Source of the DNA: Corallococcus silvisoli
GTDB taxonomy: Bacteria > Myxococcota > Myxococcia > Myxococcales > Myxococcaceae
DNA length: 64,000 nucleotides
Direction: 5' to 3'
Assembly: GCF_009909145.1 (NCBI RefSeq)
Contig: NZ_JAAAPJ010000012.1
Span: 248,001-312,000, forward strand
Below, in pieces: positions 8,171 through 17,015 of the stretch. The position numbers and the translations under genes were made by a program. The notes below the pieces were generated by a model. It ran no database searches and was not told where the DNA came from. It was given only the letters and a program-made list of their open reading frames with translations. The first letter of the stretch is position 1, and each line of letters begins with the position of its first letter.

Positions 8171-9292
8171 CTACGGGGCCGCCTGCTTGCGTTCGGCGGC
8201 CTGACGCTCCTCGCGGCACCAGGCGAACTGCTCCTGGAGGGCGGAGAGGGGGACCGCCAGCTCCAGCTTGAAGGACGTGCCGTCTGGCCGCACCTTCGCG
8301 AAGTCCAGCAGCTGCGCCAGGTCCTCCTTGCCCTCCGTCTGCGCCTTCATCCGCGCCATGGACAGCGCGCCCCCCAGTGACTTGCTCAGGTCGGTCATCT
8401 GGTCCTCGTCCATGCCGCGCACGTTCGCCACCATGGCCACGTCACCGCTGGTGTCCAGGTGCAGCTCCACGTTCTGCGCCACGTCCATCAGCCGCCGCGC
8501 CAGCTCCGGCTGGTTCGGTCCCATCAGCTTCGCCAGCTGCTCCACCGCCAACACCCCGTACATCTCCCCGTAGGTGCTGTTCTCATCGAGCAACGGCGGC
8601 CCTTCATCCACCTGTCGTCCGTCCATGCGGTCCAACACCGTCTTCACCGAATCCGGAGACCGGCCCACCACCAGCATCTGGTTGTTCCAGGTGCCCACCG
8701 CGCTGTCCATCCGCCCGCGCTGCGTGCCGCCATCCGGCAGGCTGAACGTCGTGTCACCCGGCTCGTACACGCGCGCGCCCGGTCCATGGTCCGACGACAC
8801 GCGGTCGCCCAGCAGCTCCTGATAGTGCGCGTTGCTGAAGTCGCCCGAGAGGATGATGCCTTCGTCGGTGATGACCAGCCGGTCCAGGTCCTTGAGCGGA
8901 TCCACGCCACTCATCGCCTTGAACTGCTCCAGGTTCTTGCCGCCGTCGCGCAAGAGGCAGTCCATCAGCAGCTCGCCCACGGGCGAGTAGCGCAGCGCGT
9001 TCGCCTCGATGACCACCGCCGTGTGCCCCGGGCCCCGAGGCAGCGCCGCGAGCAGCGGATCGCGGGGCTTCGTGGGCGCGGCCACGCCCGCGTCCACCCC
9101 CGTGGGCATCACCCAGGTGCGCCGCTTCTCCGCGCGCTCCATGTCCGCCCCTCGCATGCGCGAGGGGAAGGCCACCTCCGGCGTCTTCGCCGGCATGGGA
9201 TCGCCCTGACCCGTGAACATCAGGACCGCGGCCACGGCGAACAGCAGCAGCGCCCCCAGCAGCCAGACCTTCCTGCGCCCCCGCGAATCCAT
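8171..9292 (-). CDS. Membrane-anchored periplasmic protein of unknown function, ABC operon
   Basis: This 373-residue protein has basic residues then one hydrophobic helix (VWLLGALLLFAVAAVLMF, residues 9-26), and a large soluble part, so it is probably tethered in the inner membrane and faces the periplasm. The soluble part has no motif I recognise; it includes a segment about residues 140-260 with regular beta-like spacing. The ATG is 2 bases after the stop of the ABC permease gene (TGAGGATG arrangement), which indicates translation coupling and a shared operon with 9295-11126. It may be an accessory subunit of that exporter, but that rests on gene order only. Confidence 0.7.
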   Translation of the reverse strand: MDSRGRRKVWLLGALLLFAVAAVLMFTGQGDPMPAKTPEVAFPSRMRGADMERAEKRRTWVMPTGVDAGVAAPTKPRDPLLAALPRGPGHTAVVIEANALRYSPVGELLMDCLLRDGGKNLEQFKAMSGVDPLKDLDRLVITDEGIILSGDFSNAHYQELLGDRVSSDHGPGARVYEPGDTTFSLPDGGTQRGRMDSAVGTWNNQMLVVGRSPDSVKTVLDRMDGRQVDEGPPLLDENSTYGEMYGVLAVEQLAKLMGPNQPELARRLMDVAQNVELHLDTSGDVAMVANVRGMDEDQMTDLSKSLGGALSMARMKAQTEGKEDLAQLLDFAKVRPDGTSFKLELAVPLSALQEQFAWCREERQAAERKQAAP

Positions 9293-9294
9293 CC

Positions 9295-10134
9295 TCAGCA
9301 GTCCTTTCCCTCGAAGTGCCAGAAGCCCACCGTGAGCGCTCCCAGACCGAACACCAGCACGCCGCCCAACAGCATTCCCAGCGAACCCTTCTCCAACGGC
9401 GTCGAGCTGGCCAGATCCGCCGCGCGCACCGCCAGCGCGGACAGCCGGGGCAGCACCAGCGTCACCGCGTCGAACGCCTGGCGGCCGAAGCCGGACTCCA
9501 GATAGCGCGACACGTCCGCGCGGAACCCCGCCAGGATGCCCCCCACCAGCAGCACGAAGCCCGCCGCGGAGCACAGCGCCGCGCTGCGCACCACCGTCGC
9601 CGTGGTGAGCATCACCGCGTAGACCGCCGCGAACCCCACGCACGCCAGCCCCCCCGCGACCAGCGGCCCCACCGTCCAATACCCCGTCTTCACCCCGAAG
9701 ATGAGCGTCAGCCCCCCCGCGGCGTACACCGTGCCGCCCAGGGCCAGCGTCATCACCCCCAGGAACGTGCCCGCCAGCAGGTGCCAGCGCTGCAAGGGGA
9801 GGGCGAGCAGGTGCTCGATGCGGCCGGGCGACAGCAGGCCCGGCGCGAAGTCCGAACACGCGACGATCCCGAAGAGGATGCCTCCGTAGAACACGATGTA
9901 GGCGGACGCGCGGAAGACGGGCCGCAGCGCCACGTCCACGGCGGTGATGCTGGCGTGCACCACGTCGCCAAACAGCCGCGTCGCCGCGAGCGCCCCGTCC
10001 ACCACCTCCAGCTTGAGGCTGAGCGCCACCGTGGCCAGCACCAGCGTGAGCCCGACCATGAAGGCCAGGATGAACTTGCGCGACGCCGCCTCGCGCAGCA
10101 CGTACCCCGCGATGACGAAGACCGGGCTCCTCAT
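9295..10134 (-). CDS. ABC-2 type transporter permease
   Basis: This 279-residue integral membrane protein has about six hydrophobic segments (for example KFILAFMVGLTLVLATVALSL near the start and MLLGGVLVFGLGALTVGFW at the end). Size and layout fit the ABC-2 permease class, in which a separate ATPase drives export. Its ATG shares bases with the stop of the ATPase gene (ATGA at 10131-10134), a classical coupled pair. Together they form a one-permease, one-ATPase exporter, which probably dimerises. The substrate cannot be predicted. Confidence 0.8.
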   Translation of the reverse strand: MRSPVFVIAGYVLREAASRKFILAFMVGLTLVLATVALSLKLEVVDGALAATRLFGDVVHASITAVDVALRPVFRASAYIVFYGGILFGIVACSDFAPGLLSPGRIEHLLALPLQRWHLLAGTFLGVMTLALGGTVYAAGGLTLIFGVKTGYWTVGPLVAGGLACVGFAAVYAVMLTTATVVRSAALCSAAGFVLLVGGILAGFRADVSRYLESGFGRQAFDAVTLVLPRLSALAVRAADLASSTPLEKGSLGMLLGGVLVFGLGALTVGFWHFEGKDC

Positions 10135-11126
10135 GCCGCCACCCCCGGCCCGCCGACCGCGCCCAGGAGCACCGCCTCCAGGTCCGCGCCCTCGCGCTTG
10201 AGCTCCATCAGCAGCGCGCCCGAAGCTCGCGCCCGGTCCAGCGCCGCGTTGAGCACCGTCACGTCCGCCGCCTCCACCGCGTACACCCCTTCCTCGCGTC
10301 CACCCGCCCCCCGCGCCTCCACGGGGGCGGAGCCGCCACGGACCTCCGGGCCCGCTCCTCCCGAAGGCGTGAAGCCCGCCGCCGCCAGCGCCGCGGGCTC
10401 CGCGCCGGGGGCGAAGCGCACGCGCCAGCGGGCCCCCGCCTTCGCCAGGTCCTCCAGCCGGCCTTCGCGCAGCACGCGCCCGTCCGCGAGGATGGCCACC
10501 CGGTCACACACCCGCTCCGTCTCCGCCAGCAGGTGCGAGTTGAGGAACAAGGTCACGCCCCGGCGGACCTCCTCCTGGAGGATGCGGCGCACCTCCAGCC
10601 GGCCCATGGGGTCGATGCCGTCCGTGGGCTCGTCCAACACCAGCAGCGCGGGGTCTCCCAGCAGCGCCGCCGCCAGCCCCAGCCGTTGCCGCATGCCCTT
10701 CGAGTAGCCCCCGATCCGGCGCTCCAGCGCCTCCGCCAACCCCACGCGCTCCAGCAGCCGCGTGTGCGCGCCGCCATCCGGCTTCAGCCCCTTGAGCCGC
10801 GCCACCGTCGCCAGGAACGCGGGCGCCTTCCAGGTGCCCGGCAGGTGCAGCCGCTCCGGCAGGTAGCCGATGCGCGCGCGGATGGCCGGATCCTCCGGCG
10901 AACCGCCCAGCACGCGCACCGTGCCCGCCGACGGGCGGACGATGCCGAGCACGCTCTTGATGAAGGTCGTCTTGCCGGCGCCGTTGGGGCCAATCAGCCC
11001 GAACGCGCTGCCCGCGGGGACGTGGAGGTCCATGCCCTTGAGGGCCTCGTGGCCTCCTCGGCCAAACGCCCGGCGATACGTCTTACGCAGGCCCTGCACT
11101 TCGAGGGCGGGTGGGGGTGTCGTCAC
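10131..11126 (-). CDS. ABC transporter ATP-binding protein
   Basis: This 331-residue ATPase has Walker A GPNGAGKTT (about residues 47-55), signature-like GYSKGMRQRLGLA (the LSGGQ equivalent), Walker B LLVLDEPTDGIDP and a switch histidine in NSHLL. These are the features of a DrrA/CcmA-type ABC-2 exporter ATPase. The C-terminal part after about residue 215 has a lower-similarity regulatory domain with a Gly/Ala-rich insertion near residue 255. I chose the GTG at 11126 because the sequence before it lacks similarity to the family. It is the first gene of the reverse-strand trio that ends at 8171. Confidence 0.88.
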   Translation of the reverse strand: MTTPPPALEVQGLRKTYRRAFGRGGHEALKGMDLHVPAGSAFGLIGPNGAGKTTFIKSVLGIVRPSAGTVRVLGGSPEDPAIRARIGYLPERLHLPGTWKAPAFLATVARLKGLKPDGGAHTRLLERVGLAEALERRIGGYSKGMRQRLGLAAALLGDPALLVLDEPTDGIDPMGRLEVRRILQEEVRRGVTLFLNSHLLAETERVCDRVAILADGRVLREGRLEDLAKAGARWRVRFAPGAEPAALAAAGFTPSGGAGPEVRGGSAPVEARGAGGREEGVYAVEAADVTVLNAALDRARASGALLMELKREGADLEAVLLGAVGGPGVAA

Positions 11127-11413
11127 GGTTACGACTGTAGACGACCCAGCGGGGCGATGATTGCACCCTCCCACCCCGGGGAGGAACGGACGGCCCTGCA
11201 TCCTCCCGTGCCCACCGCGTTCCCGCATTCGCGCCGCTGGGAAACGCCTTGCGCACCCGCCGCGCGCGTGCTGCGACGCGATACCTCGTTGTTCCGGGGC
11301 GTTGCGTTCCTGGGGGTTCCAACGGTGCCCTTGGTCCAGGGCCTGCAATGCCCGAGGGGGACACGCGGCGGGACACCGCCGCCGACACACGCGACACCTC
11401 TTCAACAGGAGAC

Positions 11414-11629
11414 ATGGGCATGACGTGGGCAGACGGGGCCGAGCAGCAGCTTCAGGACGCGCGCCGCGAGCTGGAGGCGGCCGAGCGGGAGCTGGGCAGC
11501 GGGACCGAAGCGGCGAAGGTGCGCTACGCGCGGGCGCTGTACGAGGCGGACCTCGCCGGGCGGCGGGCCGACCGCATGGCGCGCGACAGCCGCCGCCAGC
11601 AGCGCACCTGGCGCCCTGTCGCAGGCTGA
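11414..11629 (+). CDS. Small alpha-helical protein, unknown
   Basis: This 71-residue protein has an AGGAGA ribosome site just before the ATG. It is highly charged, with heptad-like spacing of Ala/Leu (QQLQDARRELEAAERELG), so it is probably a single helix or a helical hairpin. No signal peptide, membrane segment or enzyme motif is visible. It precedes hemB by 63 bases in the same direction. An alternative start is the ATG two codons downstream. The 287 bases upstream, back to the divergent ATPase gene, show no clear sigma-70 promoter. Confidence 0.6.
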   Translation: MGMTWADGAEQQLQDARRELEAAERELGSGTEAAKVRYARALYEADLAGRRADRMARDSRRQQRTWRPVAG

Positions 11630-11692
11630 GCAGGCGGGTTCGGAACGCGGAAGGGGTGAAGCGCGGGGCCGGGCGGTTTATACCGGCGACCC

Positions 11693-12661
<969 letters not shown>

Positions 12662-12685
12662 GCGACACCCCGGGCGCACGCGCGC

Positions 12686-12710
12686 GGCGGAGGGCTTGAT
12701 CGCCTCCGCC
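12686..12710 (+). terminator. Hairpin after hemB
   Basis: Perfect 8-base arms GGCGGAGG (12686-12693) and CCTCCGCC (12703-12710) enclose a 9-base loop. It sits 25 bases after the hemB stop and ahead of the DUF4177 gene. There is no T-tract, so it could be a pausing or mRNA-end structure rather than a strict intrinsic terminator. Confidence 0.4.
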
Positions 12711-12736
12711 CGTTGCGCCCAAATGGTCCCCACACG

Positions 12737-13297
12737 ATGCCCACCCCCAAGAAGCGGCCCGGACGCAGAACCGCGAAGCCTCCGCCCAGACGCGGCGCCG
12801 TCTCCCAGACGGCCCGGGCGGGCAAGAAGCCCCGCACGTCCCCAGCCTCCCGAGCGGGCCAACGCCCCGGTCGAGGCCACGCTCCAGTCATCCGCGAACC
12901 CGGCCCGTTGCAGTACAAAGTGGTGGAGCTGTCCACGGTGGACGAGGGCGCGCTGGAGCGCACCTTGAACGAGTGGACCGCGAAGGGCTGGAACCTGGAC
13001 GGCGTGCAGTTCGCGATGCGCGAGTCCTCCAAGCGTCCGGCGATGGCGTTCGTCTTCTTCACCCGGGAGGGCGAGGCCGCGCAGCACGACGAGGACGGCG
13101 CGCGCGAGCGGCTGTTGCGGATGTCGGAAGGGGGCAGCCTCACGGCGCACCTCGCGGCGGAGCAGGCGGGCGAGGCGTCGCAGACGGTGGTGCCCTTCGT
13201 CCACCCGCTGTCCGCGCACGAGCGGCTGGCGAAGCTGGCGGGGCTGGACGAGCCGGAGCCCACCGAAGAGGGCCTCACGCTGGAGCCCGAGGAGTGA
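12737..13297 (+). CDS. DUF4177 domain protein with basic N-terminal tail
   Basis: This is a 186-residue protein. Residues 1-50 are Arg/Lys/Pro-rich (KKRPGRRTAKPPPRRG) and probably disordered. Residues about 58-105 form the DUF4177 domain (LQYKVVELSTVDEGALERTL, then a WTAKGWNL segment and a closing FVFF strand), a small alpha-beta fold of unknown role. The last 80 residues are acidic. The basic tail could bind nucleic acid, but this is speculation. The ATG at 12737 was preferred over the TTG 24 bases upstream. The next gene overlaps its stop codon. Confidence 0.65.
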   Translation: MPTPKKRPGRRTAKPPPRRGAVSQTARAGKKPRTSPASRAGQRPGRGHAPVIREPGPLQYKVVELSTVDEGALERTLNEWTAKGWNLDGVQFAMRESSKRPAMAFVFFTREGEAAQHDEDGARERLLRMSEGGSLTAHLAAEQAGEASQTVVPFVHPLSAHERLAKLAGLDEPEPTEEGLTLEPEE

Positions 13298-13938
13298 GCG
13301 CCGCCCCTGAACGCAGCTTGATGGCCACGGGGCGGGGCTCGGGCCGGGTGCTGCGGCTGGTGCAGGAGGACGCGGAGCCGGATTCGCCCTACCCGAAGGC
13401 GTCGCTGCTCTTGCGCCTGGGCGCCCGGGTGGTGGACTGCGCGGTGGCCTGGGGCCTGTATGTGGTGTGTGGCGCGGCGGGCGCGGTGGTGGCGCTCCTG
13501 TTCCTGCTGCTCGCGGACGGGATGCTCCAGGGCCAGAGCGTGGGCAAGCGCCTCTGCGGCGTGAAGGTGATGCACCTGCCCACGCGCTCCGCCGCCCGGC
13601 ACCGGGACAGCACGCTGCGCAACGCGCCGCTCGCGCTGGTGGTGCTCCTGGGGATGATGCCCGCGCCGCACGGCGTGGTGGCCGCCCTGGCGGGCTTCGT
13701 GGTGATTGGCGGCGTGGAGGCGTGGCGTGTGCTGCGCGACCCGCTGGGCCTGCGGCTGGGGGATACCTGGGCGCAGACGCAGGTGGTGGACGGGAAGGTT
13801 GTCGCGGGCGCGACGGTTGCAGCCCGCACACCGGTGGCCGCGACGCGCGCCCCCGGACGGTTGATGTCCGCGGCGAAGGTGCGCCGTGGCAAGGCATTCA
13901 GGAAAGGGAGACGGGGTAAGCCATGCGCATCGCGCTGA
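13294..13938 (+). CDS. RDD family membrane protein
   Basis: This is a 214-residue protein. A GTG at 13294 overlaps the previous stop (GTGA) and has GGAG 8 bases upstream; an ATG at 13321 is the alternative. The middle region fits the RDD family: LLLRLGARVVDCAVAW has the Arg-Asp spacing of the first helix, then a second hydrophobic helix (GAAGAVVALLFLLL), GQSVGKRLCGVKV in the loop, and a third hydrophobic segment. The C-terminal 45 residues are basic. RDD proteins are poorly characterised; some affect ion transport. The last 16 bases overlap the ATP-grasp gene, so the pair may be translated together. Confidence 0.6.
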   Translation: MSAAPERSLMATGRGSGRVLRLVQEDAEPDSPYPKASLLLRLGARVVDCAVAWGLYVVCGAAGAVVALLFLLLADGMLQGQSVGKRLCGVKVMHLPTRSAARHRDSTLRNAPLALVVLLGMMPAPHGVVAALAGFVVIGGVEAWRVLRDPLGLRLGDTWAQTQVVDGKVVAGATVAARTPVAATRAPGRLMSAAKVRRGKAFRKGRRGKPCASR

Positions 13939-16127
13939 CCTACAACCTGCGGCTTTCGGACTCGGAAGAAGAGGCGGAGTTCGACACGCAGGAGACGGTG
14001 AACACGCTGGCGGGAGCCATTGAACGGCTGGGCCACCGCCTGGAGCGCTTCGAGGTGAGCGGGCCCGCGTCGCGCACCGTCGCCCGTCTGGAGGCGTACA
14101 GCCCGGACCTCATCTTCAACACGGCGGAGGGCCGCCGTGGCCGCTTCCGCGAGGCCTTCTATCCGGCGCTCTTCGACGAGCTGGGCTTCGCGTACACGGG
14201 CTCGGACGCGTACGCGCTGGCGCTCACGCTGGACAAGCAGCTCACCAAGCTCATCCTGTCCAAGCACGGCATCCGCACCCCGGGCTGGCAGTACGTGGAG
14301 AAGCTCAGCGAGCTGACGGCGGAGAACCTGCGCTTCCCCGTCATCGTGAAGCCCAACTTCGAAGGCTCCTCCAAGGGCATCACCCAGGACTCCGTCGCGG
14401 AGACGCTGGAGCAGGTGCGGGAGAAGGTGGCGAAGGCGCTGGAGAAGTACCCGGCGGGCGTGCTGGTGGAGGAGTACATCAGCGGGCGCGACCTCACGGT
14501 GCCGTTCCTGGCCGCGGTGGACAACGACTTCGACGGCGTGCTCGCGCCGGTGGAGTACGTCATCGACCCGGAGGCCGCCGCGGGCCGCAAGTACGCCATC
14601 TACGACTACGAGCTGAAGACCCGCCGCGAGAAGGCGGTGACGGTCCGCGCTCCCGCGAACATCCCGGCGAAGATGGCCGAGGACGTGCGCACGATGGCGC
14701 AGAAGATCCTCCAGGTGCTGGACTGCCGCGACCTGGGCCGGTTGGACTTCCGCATCTCCGACGCGGGCGTGCCGTACTTCCTGGAGATCAACGCGCTGCC
14801 CAGCCTGGAGCCGGGCGCGGGCATCTACGCCGCGGCGGAGCTGGAGGGCCTGCACCTGGACGGGGTCATCAACTCCATCATCCAGAGCGCCGGCAAGCGC
14901 TACAAGATCCGCGACTCCGCGCGCCGCCAGGGCAAGCCCGCGCGCAAGTCCGGGCCGCTGCGGGTGGGCTTCAGCTTCAACGTGAAGCGCGTGAAGCCCA
15001 GCGCCACCGCGGAGACGGTGCAGGAGGACAGCGAGGCGGAGTACGACTCGCCCAACACGCTCCAGGCCATCCGCGAGGCCATCGCGTCGTGGGGCCATGA
15101 GGTCATCGACCTGGAGGCCACGGCGGAGCTGCCCACGGTGCTCTCCAGCACGCCGCTGGACATCGTCTTCAACATCGCCGAGGGCTTCAAGGGCCGCAAT
15201 CGCGAGAGCCAGGTGCCCGCGATGCTGGAGCTGCTGGACATCCCGTACACGGGCAGCGATCCCGCGACGCTGTCGCTCGCGCTGGACAAGGCGCTGGCGA
15301 AGAAGATCGTCCGCCAGGCGGGCATCCTCACGCCCAACTTCCAGTTGATGGTCACGGGCAAGGAGCGCCTCAACAAGGAGTTCACCTCCTTCCCGCTCAT
15401 CGTGAAGCCGGTGGCGGAGGGCAGCTCCAAGGGCGTCGTCACCAAGAGCGTCTGCTACTCCGAGGCGGAGCTGCGCGACGTGGTGAAGGAGATCGCCGGC
15501 AAGTACCAGCAGCCCGCGCTGATCGAGGAGTACATCGGCGGCCGGGAGTTCACGGTGGGCCTGCTCGGGGAGCGCCGTCCGCGCGTCCTGCCGCCCATGG
15601 AGATCGTCTTCCTGGACAAGGCGGAGAAGAACCCCGTCTACAGCTTCCAGCACAAGCTCGATTGGACGGACCGCATCCGCTACGACGCGCCCGCGAAGCT
15701 CGAGCCCGCGCTGCTGGAGAAGCTGCGCACGGCGGCGCGCAATTCGTTCATGGCGCTGGGCTGCCGCGACGTGGCGCGCATCGACTTCCGCATGGACGAC
15801 AAGGGGCGCATCTACTTCATCGAGTGCAACCCGCTGCCCGGCCTCACGCCCGGCTGGAGCGACCTGGTGCTCATCGCGGCGGGCGCGGGCATGGACTACC
15901 GGACGCTGATTGGCGAGATCATGGCGCCCGCGATCCGCCGCTACAAGGAGCGCGAGGCTCGCCGGGCCCAGACCGAGAACCCGCCCGGCCCCACGCCGCC
16001 GCTCAACAAGGTGGTGCAGCGCATCGAGGAGCAGTCCGCCCAGGCCGCCGCCGCCGCTGCTGCCTCCGCCGCGCCCGCGGATGCCACGCCCGGGGTCGTC
16101 GTGCCGCGCGTGGAGCTCAAGTCCTGA
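13923..16127 (+). CDS. Double D-alanine-D-alanine ligase-like ATP-grasp protein
   Basis: This 734-residue protein consists of two Ddl-like units in tandem, about residues 1-325 and 342-690. Both have the ATP-grasp lid pattern (VIVKPNFEGSSKGI and LIVKPVAEGSSKGV), a mid-domain acidic loop (LVEEYISGRDLTVP and LIEEYIGGREFTVG) and the metal- and substrate-binding end (DFRISDAGVPYFLEINALPS and DFRMDDKGRIYFIECNPLPG). A normal Ddl has about 310 residues, so this is a duplication. The two halves differ enough (PSLEPGAG versus PGLTPGWSD after the Asn) that one may have lost or changed substrate specificity. The last 45 residues are Ala/Pro-rich. The start overlaps the RDD gene by 16 bases. Confidence 0.75.
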   Translation: MRIALTYNLRLSDSEEEAEFDTQETVNTLAGAIERLGHRLERFEVSGPASRTVARLEAYSPDLIFNTAEGRRGRFREAFYPALFDELGFAYTGSDAYALALTLDKQLTKLILSKHGIRTPGWQYVEKLSELTAENLRFPVIVKPNFEGSSKGITQDSVAETLEQVREKVAKALEKYPAGVLVEEYISGRDLTVPFLAAVDNDFDGVLAPVEYVIDPEAAAGRKYAIYDYELKTRREKAVTVRAPANIPAKMAEDVRTMAQKILQVLDCRDLGRLDFRISDAGVPYFLEINALPSLEPGAGIYAAAELEGLHLDGVINSIIQSAGKRYKIRDSARRQGKPARKSGPLRVGFSFNVKRVKPSATAETVQEDSEAEYDSPNTLQAIREAIASWGHEVIDLEATAELPTVLSSTPLDIVFNIAEGFKGRNRESQVPAMLELLDIPYTGSDPATLSLALDKALAKKIVRQAGILTPNFQLMVTGKERLNKEFTSFPLIVKPVAEGSSKGVVTKSVCYSEAELRDVVKEIAGKYQQPALIEEYIGGREFTVGLLGERRPRVLPPMEIVFLDKAEKNPVYSFQHKLDWTDRIRYDAPAKLEPALLEKLRTAARNSFMALGCRDVARIDFRMDDKGRIYFIECNPLPGLTPGWSDLVLIAAGAGMDYRTLIGEIMAPAIRRYKEREARRAQTENPPGPTPPLNKVVQRIEEQSAQAAAAAAASAAPADATPGVVVPRVELKS

Positions 16128-16150
16128 GCCACCGCTGACGGTGCGGGGCA

Positions 16151-16176
16151 GGGGACGGTGCGCGAGCGCCGTCCCC
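16151..16176. terminator. Bidirectional terminator between ATP-grasp and tetR genes
   Basis: Arms GGGGACGG (16151-16158) and CCGTCCCC (16169-16176) pair perfectly, with a GC-rich 10-base loop that can pair further. TTCTTCGTCT follows on the plus strand. It lies 23 bases after the stop of the ATP-grasp gene and 10 bases before the 3' end of the convergent tetR gene. Confidence 0.7.
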
Positions 16177-16185
16177 TTCTTCGTC

Positions 16186-16917
16186 TCAGCGCGCGAGCCG
16201 TGCCGCGATGCCGTCGAGCACGCAGTCCAGGCCGCCATCGAACATGACGTCGAACGACGGGTGGCGGGCGTCCTTCACCACCTTCGCGATGGTCGGAAAG
16301 CGGCCGGTGGCGATCATCCGCTGGATGTACGGCCACGTGGCCGTCTGCCACTGGGACTTGTTCATGCCGCTCGCGCGCTCCAGGTTCAGCTCGTTGGCCT
16401 CGGTCCGGGTGGCGCCGATCACGTAGGCGTTGACGGTGCCCACGGCCTGCATGACCGCGTCGATGTCCTCGAAGCCTGGGAGGCCGCTCAGCGCCGCGAG
16501 TGACGCCTCCAGGTGCGCGAGCGCATGGGGGCCCAGGTGCGGTCGGCCCACCAGCAGGTCCACCAGCCACGGGTGCGCGCGCGCGGCCCGCCGGGTGCGC
16601 TGGGCGATGGTCCGCAGGGCCTCACGCCACTCACCGTGGATGGGCCCCTCGGACACCATCTCCGCGTACACGGCGTCCACCATGAGCTCGAGCAGCTCCT
16701 CCTTGGTGGACAGGTAGCCGTAGAGCCGCATGGGCCCGGCACCGAGCGCGGCCCCGACCTTTCGCAGCGACACGGACTCCAGTCCCTCCGCGTCAGCGAG
16801 CGCGAGGGCGGCGTGGACGATCCGCTCGCGGCTCAGCGGCCCGGGTGATGGACGGCTGGGGGGCTCCGGGCGCTCCCAGATGAGGGCGGAGTCCAGGTCG
16901 GGAGGCTTCTGGGTCAT
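16186..16917 (-). CDS. TetR/AcrR family repressor, TetR class C-terminal domain
   Basis: This 243-residue repressor has an N-terminal helix-turn-helix (about residues 35-80): LSRERIVHAALALADAEGLE, then SLRKVGAALGAGPMRLYGYL, which is the typical TetR recognition region. The longer ligand domain resembles the TetR_C type. It is divergent from the FAD monooxygenase at 17016, and the shared 98-base region contains a near-perfect palindrome (16968-16996) that fits its operator. By analogy it represses the oxygenase gene and perhaps itself until a ligand, probably an aromatic or polyketide compound, is bound. The ligand is unknown. The ATG at 16917 gives the usual N-terminal arm. Confidence 0.85.
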   Translation of the reverse strand: MTQKPPDLDSALIWERPEPPSRPSPGPLSRERIVHAALALADAEGLESVSLRKVGAALGAGPMRLYGYLSTKEELLELMVDAVYAEMVSEGPIHGEWREALRTIAQRTRRAARAHPWLVDLLVGRPHLGPHALAHLEASLAALSGLPGFEDIDAVMQAVGTVNAYVIGATRTEANELNLERASGMNKSQWQTATWPYIQRMIATGRFPTIAKVVKDARHPSFDVMFDGGLDCVLDGIAARLAR

Positions 16918-16947
16918 CGCGGGCCGTCTTGCCCCAGGGGGATTCGG

Positions 16948-16974
16948 TTGACAACGCGGCCTCGAATATACACT
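16948..16974 (+). promoter_or_regulatory. Candidate promoter of the FAD monooxygenase gene
   Basis: A perfect TTGACA (16948-16953) is followed 15 bases later by TACACT (16969-16974), which overlaps the left arm of the palindrome. Spacing is short for sigma-70, so the -10 assignment is tentative, but occlusion by the repressor is easy to explain. Confidence 0.5.
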
Positions 16975-16996
16975 GTATCTACAGGATACGGTGTAT
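16968..16996. promoter_or_regulatory. Probable TetR operator (29-bp palindrome)
   Basis: Twelve-base arms ATACACTGTATC (16968-16979) and GATACGGTGTAT (16985-16996) are inverted copies with one mismatch, around a 5-base centre. Length and symmetry fit a TetR-type operator. It sits between the divergent tetR and monooxygenase starts and overlaps the -10 region of the promoter below. Confidence 0.75.
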
Positions 16997-17015
16997 CGAA
17001 AGGGTGGTCGCGCGG

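Noticed and set aside
5373..8204. A 943-residue open frame on the plus strand
   Set aside because: It is antisense to the fused membrane/synthase gene, is Glu/Gly/Arg-rich without family features, and results from high GC with few stops.
13389..16238. A 949-residue open frame on the reverse strand
   Set aside because: It lies antisense to the ATP-grasp and RDD genes, with His/Arg/Leu-rich composition typical of a shadow frame.
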